Source of the DNA: Acidobacteriota bacterium
GTDB taxonomy: Bacteria > Acidobacteriota > Terriglobia > Acidiferrales > UBA7541
DNA: 64,000 nt
Assembly (NCBI GenBank): GCA_021812285.1
Contig: JAKAOH010000002.1
Span: forward strand, 1 to 64,000
Reading direction: 5' to 3'
The notes below the pieces were generated by a model. That model worked only from the letters and a program-made list of their open reading frames with translations, had not been told where the DNA came from and did no database searches. Below are positions 1-8,131 of this stretch, one piece after another. The position numbers and the translations under genes are program-made. Within the stretch, counting starts at the first letter, position 1; each line of letters opens with the position of its first letter.

Positions 1-708
1 TTTCGCGTCGAGGATGCGCTGCGCGTGAGGATTGAAATAATGGCCGGCTTCGAGATGCGCGCTGAGCAGCAGGATGAATCGGGCGTTCGGAAAATCGGGC
101 GAAGGGCGATCGTAGCCCTGCCAGAACGCATAGCCGGTGCGGGCGCCGGCGGAACAGACGTTGGTGTGGCTGTTATGCGCGTCGAGGCCCCAGGCGTGGA
201 GGATGCGCTGGTTGTAGAGCAGTTCGTGGCCGGGGCGGCCGACGTGATAGAGAATTTCGTCGCGGCGGTCTTCGCGAATGGCGGCGCGAATGCGGGCGGC
301 CAGATCGTCGAGTGCTTCGTCCCAGGTCACCCGTTCCCATTTGCCCTCGCCGCGTTTTCCCGCGCGGCGCATCGGGAAACGGATTCGCTCGGAATCATTG
401 ATTTGATTGATAGTCGCGGGGCCCTTGGCGCAATTGCGGCCGCGGCTGCCGGGATGCGCCGGATTGCCTTCGAATTTGCGAATCTGCATCGAATCGCGGT
501 CAATGTAGGCGAGCAAGCCGCAACTGGCTTCGCAATTGAAACAGATCGTCGGAACGAGCCAGTAGCGGCGCTCGACGCGTTCGGGCCAGCGCGCCGGATC
601 GAATTCCCGCCAGTCGTTCCAGCGGTCGGCGGGCGGAAATGTCGCGAGGCCGCCCGCCGGCGGCTCGAGATCGAGCGCGGAGGGATGAAGCGGCAGCGAA
701 TCTTTCAT
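1..708 (-). CDS. Molybdopterin oxidoreductase catalytic subunit, N-terminal part (cut by window edge)
   Basis: The minus strand reads open from an ATG at 706-708 off the left edge; the ORF track misses it because no stop is inside the window. The protein begins MKDSLPLHPS and by about residue 55 shows the cysteine pattern C-x2-C-x3-C (ICFNCEASC), then RNCAKG. This is the [4Fe-4S] site of bis-MGD molybdoenzymes. A later HTNVCSAGAR contains a cysteine that could be the molybdenum ligand, as in formate dehydrogenase or polysulfide/thiosulfate reductase types. I see no twin-arginine signal at the N-terminus, so export is not indicated by this part. The next upstream gene encodes the matching iron-sulfur plus membrane subunit, 10 bp away, so the two form a complex iron-sulfur molybdoenzyme that exchanges electrons with quinone. 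The substrate cannot be assigned. Confidence 0.88.
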   Translation of the reverse strand, partial: MKDSLPLHPSALDLEPPAGGLATFPPADRWNDWREFDPARWPERVERRYWLVPTICFNCEASCGLLAYIDRDSMQIRKFEGNPAHPGSRGRNCAKGPATINQINDSERIRFPMRRAGKRGEGKWERVTWDEALDDLAARIRAAIREDRRDEILYHVGRPGHELLYNQRILHAWGLDAHNSHTNVCSAGARTGYAFWQGYDRPSPDFPNARFILLLSAHLEAGHYFNPHAQRILDAK

Positions 709-718
709 GTATTCCTCG

Positions 719-2251
719 TCAACTGAGCGGCACGGATTGTCCGGCCTCGACCCACAGATGATCGAACCACCAGACGCCGGCCAGACCGAGCGTGGCGGCG
801 AGAATGGCGGCCCACGCGCCGGCATAGCCCGCGACGACGAGCGCGGCCAGCGCAATCGGCGCGAGCGAGCCCAGAGCGACCGCCAGCGCCCAGAAACGCC
901 GCGCGAGACGCCCGTGCAACAAATGGTGATGTGCGCGCTTGAGATCCTCGCTCGCCGGGGCGATGGCCGCTTCGAGCAGAATCATCAGCAGACTTGCTGA
1001 GGCCGATGCCACTAGGATGCCGGCGGCGGGCGCGCGCAACGCGCTCATGCCGAGCCCCGGCACGGCCGCGGCAGCCAGTGCGATGGCCGAACCGGCGACG
1101 AGCGTCTGGGCCAGCAGATGCCACAGGAAAATCGGGCTCTGCCACAGGTCGCGGCCGCGCGCCTGCGCGAAAAGAAACGCCGAATAGCAGGCGCTGGCCG
1201 CGCCCAATGCGGCGGCCAGCCACGCGAGGGGCGCGGCGATGCGCCCGAGAAACAGCCCGGATGCCAGCCACGCGGTTGCAAGCGCTCCATAGGCCATCAG
1301 AATCCACGCGCCGATTACGAGCCAAGAGCGGAAATTGGGCTTCGTAATCAGGTAGAAAAATCGCTCCGGCCGCTTCAAATCGAAAACGAGGAGCGCGGAA
1401 GTGACGGCGAGGGCCGCGAGCGCAACGCCCGGACTGACCAGGCGGAAAAACGCGCCCGGCGCGCTGCCGACCCAGGCGAGCAGAATCGCGGCGACGAGCA
1501 GCGCTCCCGCCGCCACGGATTTCGTCCACAAATACGCGCCGATCTTCCAGCCCCAACGCGTGGTATGCGGCACGTCGTAGACTTCGCGCGTGAGTGAAGA
1601 ATCGAACGCGGGCGCGCCGTCCGCTGCCGCTTCCGATGCCGCGGCGTCGTGGCGCTCGGCCCACACGTAACCCGGCTGCGGAGCCAGCCGCGTCGGCTCG
1701 AGAAGATCGCCATCCACGCCGACGTAGAAAAGTTTCGGGCGCGTGCCTTTCTGCGGTTTCCGCACGGAAACTTTTTCATTTGCGACGACGCGGCTCACGC
1801 GGCTCGCGGGATCATCCAGATCGCCTGCCAGGATGGCTTGGGTCGGGCAGACGATGACGCAAGCCGGCTCGAGGCCGGTTTCAACGCGATGGGCGCAGAA
1901 ATTGCACTTCGCCGCCGTCTGCGTGTTGGGATCGATATAGAGAGCATCGTAGGGACAGGCCTGCATGCAGCTTTTGCAGCCGACGCAGCGGCGATTATCG
2001 AAATCCACGATGCCGTCGGGACGGCGATAGAGCGCGCGCGTGGGGCAGATGGCGACGCAGGGCGCGTCTTCGCAGTGGTTGCAGCGCAAAACGGCGAAAT
2101 GGCGGCGCGTGTTCGGAAACGCTCCCTTTTCGACATATTTCACCCAGGTGCGAAAGACGCCGATGGGAACTTGATGTTCTTCCTTGCAAGCCACCGTGCA
2201 TGCGTGACAACCGATGCAGCGGTCCTGATCGATGACGAAGCCGTAGCGCAT
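719..2251 (-). CDS. Fused four-cluster ferredoxin and NrfD-type quinone-reactive membrane subunit
   Basis: About 510 residues. I chose the ATG giving MRYGFVIDQDRCIG rather than the track start five codons upstream, because the ferredoxin fold starts there. Residues 1-160 hold four [4Fe-4S] cysteine sets: CIGCHACTVAC, CNHCEDAPCVAIC, CVGCKSCMQAC and CNFC...CVIVC. This is the DmsB/NrfC/PsrB pattern. From about residue 215 the protein becomes strongly hydrophobic with around eight membrane segments and the NrfD signature region FDLKRPERFFYLITKPNFRS. In most systems these are two genes (PsrB plus PsrC, NrfC plus NrfD); here they are one polypeptide. It would pass electrons between the molybdoenzyme downstream and the membrane quinone pool. 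Direction of flow and substrate are unknown. Confidence 0.92.
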   Translation of the reverse strand: MRYGFVIDQDRCIGCHACTVACKEEHQVPIGVFRTWVKYVEKGAFPNTRRHFAVLRCNHCEDAPCVAICPTRALYRRPDGIVDFDNRRCVGCKSCMQACPYDALYIDPNTQTAAKCNFCAHRVETGLEPACVIVCPTQAILAGDLDDPASRVSRVVANEKVSVRKPQKGTRPKLFYVGVDGDLLEPTRLAPQPGYVWAERHDAAASEAAADGAPAFDSSLTREVYDVPHTTRWGWKIGAYLWTKSVAAGALLVAAILLAWVGSAPGAFFRLVSPGVALAALAVTSALLVFDLKRPERFFYLITKPNFRSWLVIGAWILMAYGALATAWLASGLFLGRIAAPLAWLAAALGAASACYSAFLFAQARGRDLWQSPIFLWHLLAQTLVAGSAIALAAAAVPGLGMSALRAPAAGILVASASASLLMILLEAAIAPASEDLKRAHHHLLHGRLARRFWALAVALGSLAPIALAALVVAGYAGAWAAILAATLGLAGVWWFDHLWVEAGQSVPLS

Positions 2252-2350
2252 GAGGTAAAGCACCACCGGGAGAAAAATGACTTTCGCAGAAGATCCACCC
2301 GGACGGCTATTGTAGCGACGAAGCGGCGAGGAGCGCCAATCGAAGGCCGC

Positions 2351-3283
2351 CTAGAGATTTCGCTCCCAGGTTTCCGCGACGAGCCTTTTTCCAAAGCTGC
2401 GGTGCGGGTGCCGGGCGACGAGTTCGAAGCCGGCGCGCTGGTAGATGCGCCGCGCGGCCAGCAATTCGCTTTGCGTCCAGAGCGCGATTCTGCGGTAGCC
2501 GGATTGGCGGGCAAACGAGACGCATTCCTCGACGAGGCGGGAACCGATGCCGAAGCCGCGCGCGGAGGGTTCGACGAGCAGGAGGCGCAGTTTGGCGACT
2601 GTTTTCGATTTTTTCACCAGAAAAACGGACCCGGCCAGCTCGCCATCCTTTTCCGCGATCCAGCAGCGCTCGCGGCGGGGATCGAAGTGCTGGACGAATT
2701 TCGCGACGATTTCGGCGACCAGCGCTTCGAAGTTCTCGTCGTAGCCGTATTCGCCGGCATAGAGGGTGCCATGGCGCTCGACGACCCAACCCAACTCGCC
2801 CGGCCGCGGAGAGCGTAAGGTGATGCGAGGTTTTCCCCCGATGGCGGAATTGCCGAGGAGAGTTTCGATCTCCCGCATTGCTTCAACGATACGCTTTTGA
2901 CCGGCGGTAGACAGCGAGTGGAGCATTGCGCCGACTTCGACGGCGGAGCGGCGGTCGAGCGGGCGAAACGCTTTAGAGCCACGCCGGGAGAGCGAAAGAA
3001 GCGATTGGCGAGCGTCGGTGCTGGAGCGCCTTCTTTCGAGCAGGCCCTTGCGCTCGAAGCCGCCGAGAATGCGGCTGAGGTAGCCGGGATCGAGGCCCAA
3101 GTCGGCGACGAGTTGCGCCGCCGTGGGCCGATCGCGATGGGCGATTTCGTAGAGGACGCGGACTTCAGTCAGGGAGAACGGGCTTCGGTAGGCGCGCTGG
3201 TGCAGCAATCCGATTTTGCGGGTGTAGAAGCGGCTGAAGCGGCGAACGTCTTCGACGCGGTTTGCGAACGGAGTGTCGGACAT
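2351..3283 (-). CDS. MarR-family regulator fused to a GNAT N-acetyltransferase
   Basis: About 310 residues from MSDTPFANRV; the longer track start adds only an upstream leader that overlaps the promoter. Residues 1-140 form a winged helix of MarR type (LTEVRVLYEIAH, then LVADLGLDPGYLSRILGGFE as the recognition helix region). Residues 155-310 form a GNAT domain with the acetyl-CoA loop RGFGIGSRL and a typical C-terminal IYQRAGFELV. Such fusions are common in bacteria but few have a known substrate. A perfect inverted repeat overlaps the predicted -35 box just upstream, so autoregulation is likely. What it acetylates and whether it controls the adjacent molybdoenzyme genes, which lie downstream on the same strand after about 100 bp, is unknown. 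Confidence 0.9.
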   Translation of the reverse strand: MSDTPFANRVEDVRRFSRFYTRKIGLLHQRAYRSPFSLTEVRVLYEIAHRDRPTAAQLVADLGLDPGYLSRILGGFERKGLLERRRSSTDARQSLLSLSRRGSKAFRPLDRRSAVEVGAMLHSLSTAGQKRIVEAMREIETLLGNSAIGGKPRITLRSPRPGELGWVVERHGTLYAGEYGYDENFEALVAEIVAKFVQHFDPRRERCWIAEKDGELAGSVFLVKKSKTVAKLRLLLVEPSARGFGIGSRLVEECVSFARQSGYRRIALWTQSELLAARRIYQRAGFELVARHPHRSFGKRLVAETWERNL

Positions 3284-3315
3284 GGCTCTTCCTCCCGGGA
3301 ACCGGGTGAAAGGCA

Positions 3316-3345
3316 ATGATCGGGCAAGTTGTTGACTAAGTCAAC
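3316..3345 (-). promoter_or_regulatory. Promoter and operator-like dyad of the MarR-GNAT gene
   Basis: GTTGAC-TAA-GTCAAC at 3331-3345 is a perfect inverted repeat with a 3-nt centre. Read on the minus strand, the repeat contains TTGACT (a -35 match, + strand 3339-3344), followed after exactly 17 nt by GATCAT (a 4/6 match to -10, + strand 3316-3321). The start codon of the MarR-GNAT gene is at 3283. A dyad over the -35 box is the usual layout for MarR autorepression, so this is probably its own operator. The dyad and spacing are seen directly; the function is inferred. Confidence 0.65.
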
Positions 3346-3371
3346 TATTGAAGGGACCGGCGCGAATGGCC

Positions 3372-4388
3372 TCAGTGTGCTGCTGCGGCGAAATCCACAG
3401 CGGTCGTGTTCCCGCCGCTGACCACGACGCCTACGCGTTCGCCCGGAGCGGGAACGTGCTGGCGGGAAAGCAGCGCCGCAAGCGCCGCGGCGCCGCCCGG
3501 CTCGGCCACCAGGCGCGCCGAAGACCACAGCGCCTGCTGAGCCTGGCGAATGGCGTCGTCGCTCACCAGCACAACGCGCGCAACGTGGGCGCGGGCGATG
3601 GGAAACATCAGCTTGCCCACCTGAAGAGGCGCCAGGGAATCGGCGGCGATGCTGCCCGCCGGAGCATCCACGGGAGCGCCGGCTTTGAGTGCGGCGGTGA
3701 GCGTGGGCGCGCCCTCCGGTTCGACGCCAATCACTTTGATCGCGCCCGCGTACCATGCGGCGATTCCGCCGATCAGCCCTCCGCCGCCGACGGCAACGAG
3801 CAGCGTATCGAGCAGCGGCACCTGCCGCGCAAGTTCAAGCGCCAGGGTGCCTTGGCCGAGCAACGTTTCCGGCTGATCGTAGGCGTGGACGGGCAGCGCG
3901 CCCGATTCGCGGGCCCACTCTTCGGAGGCGGAGAGAGCGTCGGCGTAACGATTGCCGGTGACGACGAGTTCGGCGCCATATTCGCGGATCCGATTGATCT
4001 TCGCGGGCGAGGAAACCACGGGCACGAAAATTTTCGTTTTCACGCCGAGTTTGCGCGCGGCGTAGGCAACGGCGGCGCCGTGATTACCGCCCGAGGCGGC
4101 GACGACTCCCGCAGATGAAATTTCGCGGAGCAGGAGATTGGCGAAAGCGCCGCGCGTTTTGAAAGAGCCGGCGTGCTGCAATTGCTCGAGTTTCAGAGTG
4201 AGCGGAAAAGAGGGAAGGCCGAAATCGGAGCCATCCGTTTCGAGGATGGGTGTTTGGCGGATGTGCGGCCGAATGGTTTCGTAGGTCGCTCGAATGTTTT
4301 TTTGATCGATAGTGGTCGTGATGTTCCGCTCCTCGCTGCCAATTTCGCGCCGCTCTTGCCCCCGGCCGTTATCCCGCGCTCGATTCAA
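3372..4388 (-). CDS. PLP-dependent threonine/serine dehydratase-like enzyme (fold type II)
   Basis: 338 residues in the track. The fold type II signatures are clear: SFKTRGA with the PLP lysine (about residue 78), SGGNHGAAVAYAA (phosphate and substrate loop), and a glycine loop GGGGLIGG around residue 200. This fits threonine dehydratase/serine racemase (IlvA/TdcB catalytic domain). There is no C-terminal ACT domain, so it is the short catabolic-type form. The only ATG in frame lies 20 bp inside the end of ackA, and the first about 25 residues look non-conserved, so the true start may be a few codons later. Overlap with ackA implies co-transcription. It would make 2-oxobutyrate or pyruvate plus ammonia. 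Related activities such as serine racemase cannot be excluded. Confidence 0.85.
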   Translation of the reverse strand: MNRARDNGRGQERREIGSEERNITTTIDQKNIRATYETIRPHIRQTPILETDGSDFGLPSFPLTLKLEQLQHAGSFKTRGAFANLLLREISSAGVVAASGGNHGAAVAYAARKLGVKTKIFVPVVSSPAKINRIREYGAELVVTGNRYADALSASEEWARESGALPVHAYDQPETLLGQGTLALELARQVPLLDTLLVAVGGGGLIGGIAAWYAGAIKVIGVEPEGAPTLTAALKAGAPVDAPAGSIAADSLAPLQVGKLMFPIARAHVARVVLVSDDAIRQAQQALWSSARLVAEPGGAAALAALLSRQHVPAPGERVGVVVSGGNTTAVDFAAAAH

Positions 4389-5592
4389 GCAGGCGCCTGC
4401 ACTCGCGGGCGATCGCCCAATCCTCCTGCGCCCGAATCACAAGCACGCGAATGGAAGAATCGGCCATGGCGATGTCGGCGTCGCCGGCGGGATCCGCGTT
4501 CTTCACGGGATCGAGCCGCAGACCGAGAAAAGCGAACGGTTCGCACGCCCCGGCTCGGACGTCCGACGAATTCTCGCCGATTCCGGCAGTAAAGACCAGC
4601 GCGTCTAGGCCGCCGAGCGACGCAAGCATCCAGCCGATGCCGGCGCGCAGCCGATGCAGGAAAACGTCGAAGGCGAGCTGGGCGCGGGAGTGGCCCTGGC
4701 GCGCGGCGGCGAGGACTTCGCGGAGGTCGCTCGAAACGCCGGAAAGGCCGAGCAGGCCGGATTCTCGATTCAGGATGCGATCGAGATCGTCGGGCGTGTA
4801 ACCGTGCTTGCGGGCGAGGTGAATCAGGATGCCGGGATCCACCGAACCAGAGCGGGTTCCCATCATCAGGCCTTCGAGTGGGGTGAATCCCATCGTGGTA
4901 TCCACGCTGTGGCCGCCGTGGACGGCGGCGAGCGAGCAGCCGTTGCCGAGGTGGCAGGTGACCACACGCAGGTCAGCGGAATTTTTTCCGAGCATCCGCT
5001 CGGCGCGCTCGGCGCAATAACGATGATTGATGCCGTGAAAGCCGTAGCGCTCGATTCCTTCGTCGAGCCAAGCGTAGGGGCCGGGATAAACCGTGGCCGG
5101 CCGCGGAAGAGTGCGGTGAAATGCGGTGTCGAACACGGCGACTTGCGGAACGGCGCCGATGAATTTTTCGACCAGGCGCACGCCCTCGATTTCGGAGCGG
5201 TTGTGCAGGGGAGCTATCTCGGCGTGGCGCGCGATGGCCTGAAGGACGCGCTCATCAATGAGCGCGGGCGCGCGAAATTCCGCGCCGCCGTGGACGATCC
5301 GGTGGCCGACGGCCTGGATTTCCGAGGGCGCACGAACGGCGGGTGCGGCTCCTTCCCAGAGGCCGCGCAGCATTCGCTCGACCGCCGCAGCGCGCGTTTT
5401 GGCCTCGATGCGCTCGTTGTAGCGAACGCCGCTGGCGTTTTCGATACGAAGCGAAGCGGAGGAATCCGTGGCCGCCCATTCGATTTCGGCGCGCCAGAGG
5501 GCAGGCGGAGGGTCGAGCGGGGCCCCGGGCGCGACCTGATAGAGGCGGCACTTCTGACTGCTCGAACCGGAATTGAGGACGAGGACTTTCAT
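4369..5592 (-). CDS. ackA: Acetate kinase
   Basis: 407 residues, the normal length. It begins MKVLVLNSGSSSQK, the classic AckA N-terminus with the substrate-binding asparagine, and continues with the ASKHA phosphotransferase features HRIVHGG, FDTAFHRTLP, HLGNGCS, DTTMGFTPLEGLMMGTRSG and FTAGIGENS. It converts acetyl phosphate plus ADP to acetate plus ATP. The gene starts three bases after the phosphoketolase stop, so the two are an operon: phosphoketolase makes acetyl phosphate and AckA harvests the ATP. The usual partner phosphotransacetylase is not next to it, which fits a role in phosphoketolase metabolism rather than in the Pta-AckA acetyl-CoA route. Confidence 0.96.
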   Translation of the reverse strand: MKVLVLNSGSSSQKCRLYQVAPGAPLDPPPALWRAEIEWAATDSSASLRIENASGVRYNERIEAKTRAAAVERMLRGLWEGAAPAVRAPSEIQAVGHRIVHGGAEFRAPALIDERVLQAIARHAEIAPLHNRSEIEGVRLVEKFIGAVPQVAVFDTAFHRTLPRPATVYPGPYAWLDEGIERYGFHGINHRYCAERAERMLGKNSADLRVVTCHLGNGCSLAAVHGGHSVDTTMGFTPLEGLMMGTRSGSVDPGILIHLARKHGYTPDDLDRILNRESGLLGLSGVSSDLREVLAAARQGHSRAQLAFDVFLHRLRAGIGWMLASLGGLDALVFTAGIGENSSDVRAGACEPFAFLGLRLDPVKNADPAGDADIAMADSSIRVLVIRAQEDWAIARECRRLLESSAG

Positions 5593-5595
5593 CGC

Positions 5596-7983
5596 TCAGT
5601 ACGGCCAGGTCCAATCGCGGATTTCCTGCATATCGTCGCCGTTTTCGATGATGTACTGCTTGTGCTCGATCAGGCGATCTCGAATTCGCTGCTTGAAATG
5701 GCCGGCGACGCGCGCGAGGCGAGGTACGCGATCGACGACGTCGGAAGCGAGATGAAAGCGGTCGAGATCGTTGAGGACGGTCATGTCGAAAGGCGTGGTG
5801 GTGGTGCCTTCTTCCTTGTATCCACGGACGTGGAGATTGTCGTGGTTGGTGCGACGGTAGGTGAGCCGGTGAATCAGCCAAGGGTAGCCGTGATAGGCGA
5901 AGATGATCGGGCGGTCGGTGGTGAAGATGGAATCGAAATCGCGATCGGAAAGCCCGTGCGGGTGCTCGGAGGAGGGTTGTAGAGTCATCAGATCCACGAC
6001 GTTGACGGCGCGGATTTTGATATCGGGAAAGGATTGGCGGAGCAGATCGATTGCGGCGAGGGTTTCGAGCGTGGGAATGTCGCCGGCGCAGGCCATGACG
6101 ACGTCGGGTTCGCCGCCATCGTCGTTGCTGGCCCATTCCCAGATGCCGATGCCGGCGGTGCAGTGACGGATCGCGGCGTCGCGATCGAGCCATTGGAGCG
6201 CGGGCTGCTTGCCGGCGACGATCACGTTGACGTAATTGCGGCTGCGCAGACAGTGATCAGCCACCGAGAGCAGCGTGTTGGCGTCGGGAGGGAGGTAGAC
6301 GCGAACCACGTCGGCTTTCTTGTTGATCACGTGATCGATGAAGCCGGGATCCTGATGCGAGAAGCCGTTGTGATCCTGGCGCCAGACGTGCGAGGTGAGC
6401 AGATAGTTGAGCGAAGCGACCGGCCGGCGCCAGGAAATCTGGCGCGTGACTTTCAGCCATTTCGCATGTTGATTGAACATCGAATCCACGATGTGGATGA
6501 ACGCTTCGTAACACGAAAAAAATCCGTGACGGCCGGTGAGCAAATAGCCCTCGAGCCAGCCCTGGCACATGTGCTCGCTCAGGACCTCGAGGATGCGGCC
6601 GTCGGGCGAGATGTGCTCGTCGGTTTCGAGGAAGGGGCCGGTGAACATTTTGTCGGTGACTTCGAAGAGTGCGTCGAGGCGATTGGAATTGGTTTCGTCA
6701 GGCCCGAAAACGCGGAAACTCGATGGATTTCCTTTCATCACGTCGCGCAGAAACTTTCCCAAAACGCGCGTCGCCTCGGCCCGCTCCGTTCCCGGTTTCG
6801 CTACCGGCACGGAGTAATCGCGGAAATCGGGCATCTGGAGGTCGCGCAGGAGCAGGCCGCCGTTCGCGTGGGGATTGGCGCCCATGCGGCGGTCGCCTTT
6901 CGGCGCGAGTTCGGCGAGTTCGGGCCGCAAGCGGCCCTCGGCGGTGAATAGCTTTTCGGGGTGGTAGCCGCGCATCCATTTTTCGAGCATCTTGCGATGC
7001 TCGGGATTCGTTGCTGCGGCCGAAATCGGCACCTGATGCGCGCGCCACGTGCCTTCGATCGGCAATCCATCCACTTCCTTCGGGCCGGTCCATCCCTTCG
7101 GCGTGCGGAGCACGATCATAGGCCACACGGGACGCGCGGAAAACCCCTTCGAACGTGCCTGCTTCTGGATGGCGGCGATTTCGGCGATCGCCTGCTCGAG
7201 CGCGGCGGCCATTTTCTGGTGCATCGGATCGGGATCGGAGCCTTCGATGAAATTCGGACGATAGCCGCAGCCGGAGAAAAAGGAACGGAGTTCATCGTCG
7301 GTCATTCGGCCGAGCACGGTGGGGTTATTGATCTTGTAGCCATTGAGGTGCAGCACGGGCAGCACGGCGCCGTCGCGCTCCGGATTCACGAATTTATTTC
7401 CATGCCAACTCGTGGCGAGGGGCCCGGTTTCCGATTCGCCGTCCCCGACCACGCAGCAGACGAGCAGGTCGGGATTGTCAAACGCGGCGCCGTAGGCGTG
7501 GGCAAGCGAATAGCCGAGTTCTCCGCCTTCGTGGATCGATCCAGGAGTTTCCGGCGCGACGTGGCTGGGCACGCCGCCGGGAAAAGAAAACTGTTTGAAG
7601 AGCCGCTGCATGCCGCGCTCGTTCTGCGGCACGTTCGAATAGAGTTCGCTGTAGGTGCCTTCGAGGTAGGTGTTCGCGACCAGGCCCGGGCCTCCGTGGC
7701 CGGGGCCGGTGATGAAAATTACGTTCAAATCGTGCCGGCGAATCATCCGATTCAGGTGGACGTAAATGAAATTGAGGCCGGGCGTGGTGCCCCAATGGCC
7801 GAGCAGGCGCGTCTTGATATGCTCGGGCGCAAGCGGCTGGCGCAGGAGCGGGTTTTCCTTCAGATAGATCTGGCCGACCGAAAGATAATTCGCAGCGCGC
7901 CAGTAGGCGTTCAGGAGAGCAAGTTCGTCAGTAGGAATTGCGGCCGCAGACGCGGATGAGCGTTTTGCGGAAGACTTCGCCAT
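5596..7983 (-). CDS. xfp: Xylulose-5-phosphate/fructose-6-phosphate phosphoketolase
   Basis: 795 residues, the expected size for XFP. Recognisable blocks are [33 protein letters not shown] (thiamine diphosphate region), [29 protein letters not shown], and [17 protein letters not shown]. The enzyme cleaves xylulose-5-P or fructose-6-P with phosphate to acetyl phosphate plus glyceraldehyde-3-P or erythrose-4-P. It starts at an ATG preceded by an AAAGGGG ribosome-binding site and lies directly upstream of ackA, then the dehydratase. The glycogen debranching gene is upstream on the same strand after about 150 bp. Single- or dual-substrate specificity cannot be read from sequence by eye. Confidence 0.97.
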   Translation of the reverse strand: MAKSSAKRSSASAAAIPTDELALLNAYWRAANYLSVGQIYLKENPLLRQPLAPEHIKTRLLGHWGTTPGLNFIYVHLNRMIRRHDLNVIFITGPGHGGPGLVANTYLEGTYSELYSNVPQNERGMQRLFKQFSFPGGVPSHVAPETPGSIHEGGELGYSLAHAYGAAFDNPDLLVCCVVGDGESETGPLATSWHGNKFVNPERDGAVLPVLHLNGYKINNPTVLGRMTDDELRSFFSGCGYRPNFIEGSDPDPMHQKMAAALEQAIAEIAAIQKQARSKGFSARPVWPMIVLRTPKGWTGPKEVDGLPIEGTWRAHQVPISAAATNPEHRKMLEKWMRGYHPEKLFTAEGRLRPELAELAPKGDRRMGANPHANGGLLLRDLQMPDFRDYSVPVAKPGTERAEATRVLGKFLRDVMKGNPSSFRVFGPDETNSNRLDALFEVTDKMFTGPFLETDEHISPDGRILEVLSEHMCQGWLEGYLLTGRHGFFSCYEAFIHIVDSMFNQHAKWLKVTRQISWRRPVASLNYLLTSHVWRQDHNGFSHQDPGFIDHVINKKADVVRVYLPPDANTLLSVADHCLRSRNYVNVIVAGKQPALQWLDRDAAIRHCTAGIGIWEWASNDDGGEPDVVMACAGDIPTLETLAAIDLLRQSFPDIKIRAVNVVDLMTLQPSSEHPHGLSDRDFDSIFTTDRPIIFAYHGYPWLIHRLTYRRTNHDNLHVRGYKEEGTTTTPFDMTVLNDLDRFHLASDVVDRVPRLARVAGHFKQRIRDRLIEHKQYIIENGDDMQEIRDWTWPY

Positions 7984-8131
7984 GATGATTCCCCTTTCCC
8001 CGAATTTTCCCCAATCGCCGCGACCGGCCCCGCACCGTGCCAGCCGCTAACGATTTTCCGCGTCTGCCGCTGCCCGCGCTCGGCCGGATCGTGCGAACGC
8101 GAAATCCTTCCGAGCCGAAAATCAGCAGGCG

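Noticed and set aside
25-726. 233-residue plus-strand ORF at the left edge
   Set aside because: It is the complement of the molybdopterin oxidoreductase, whose cysteine motif is clear on the minus strand.
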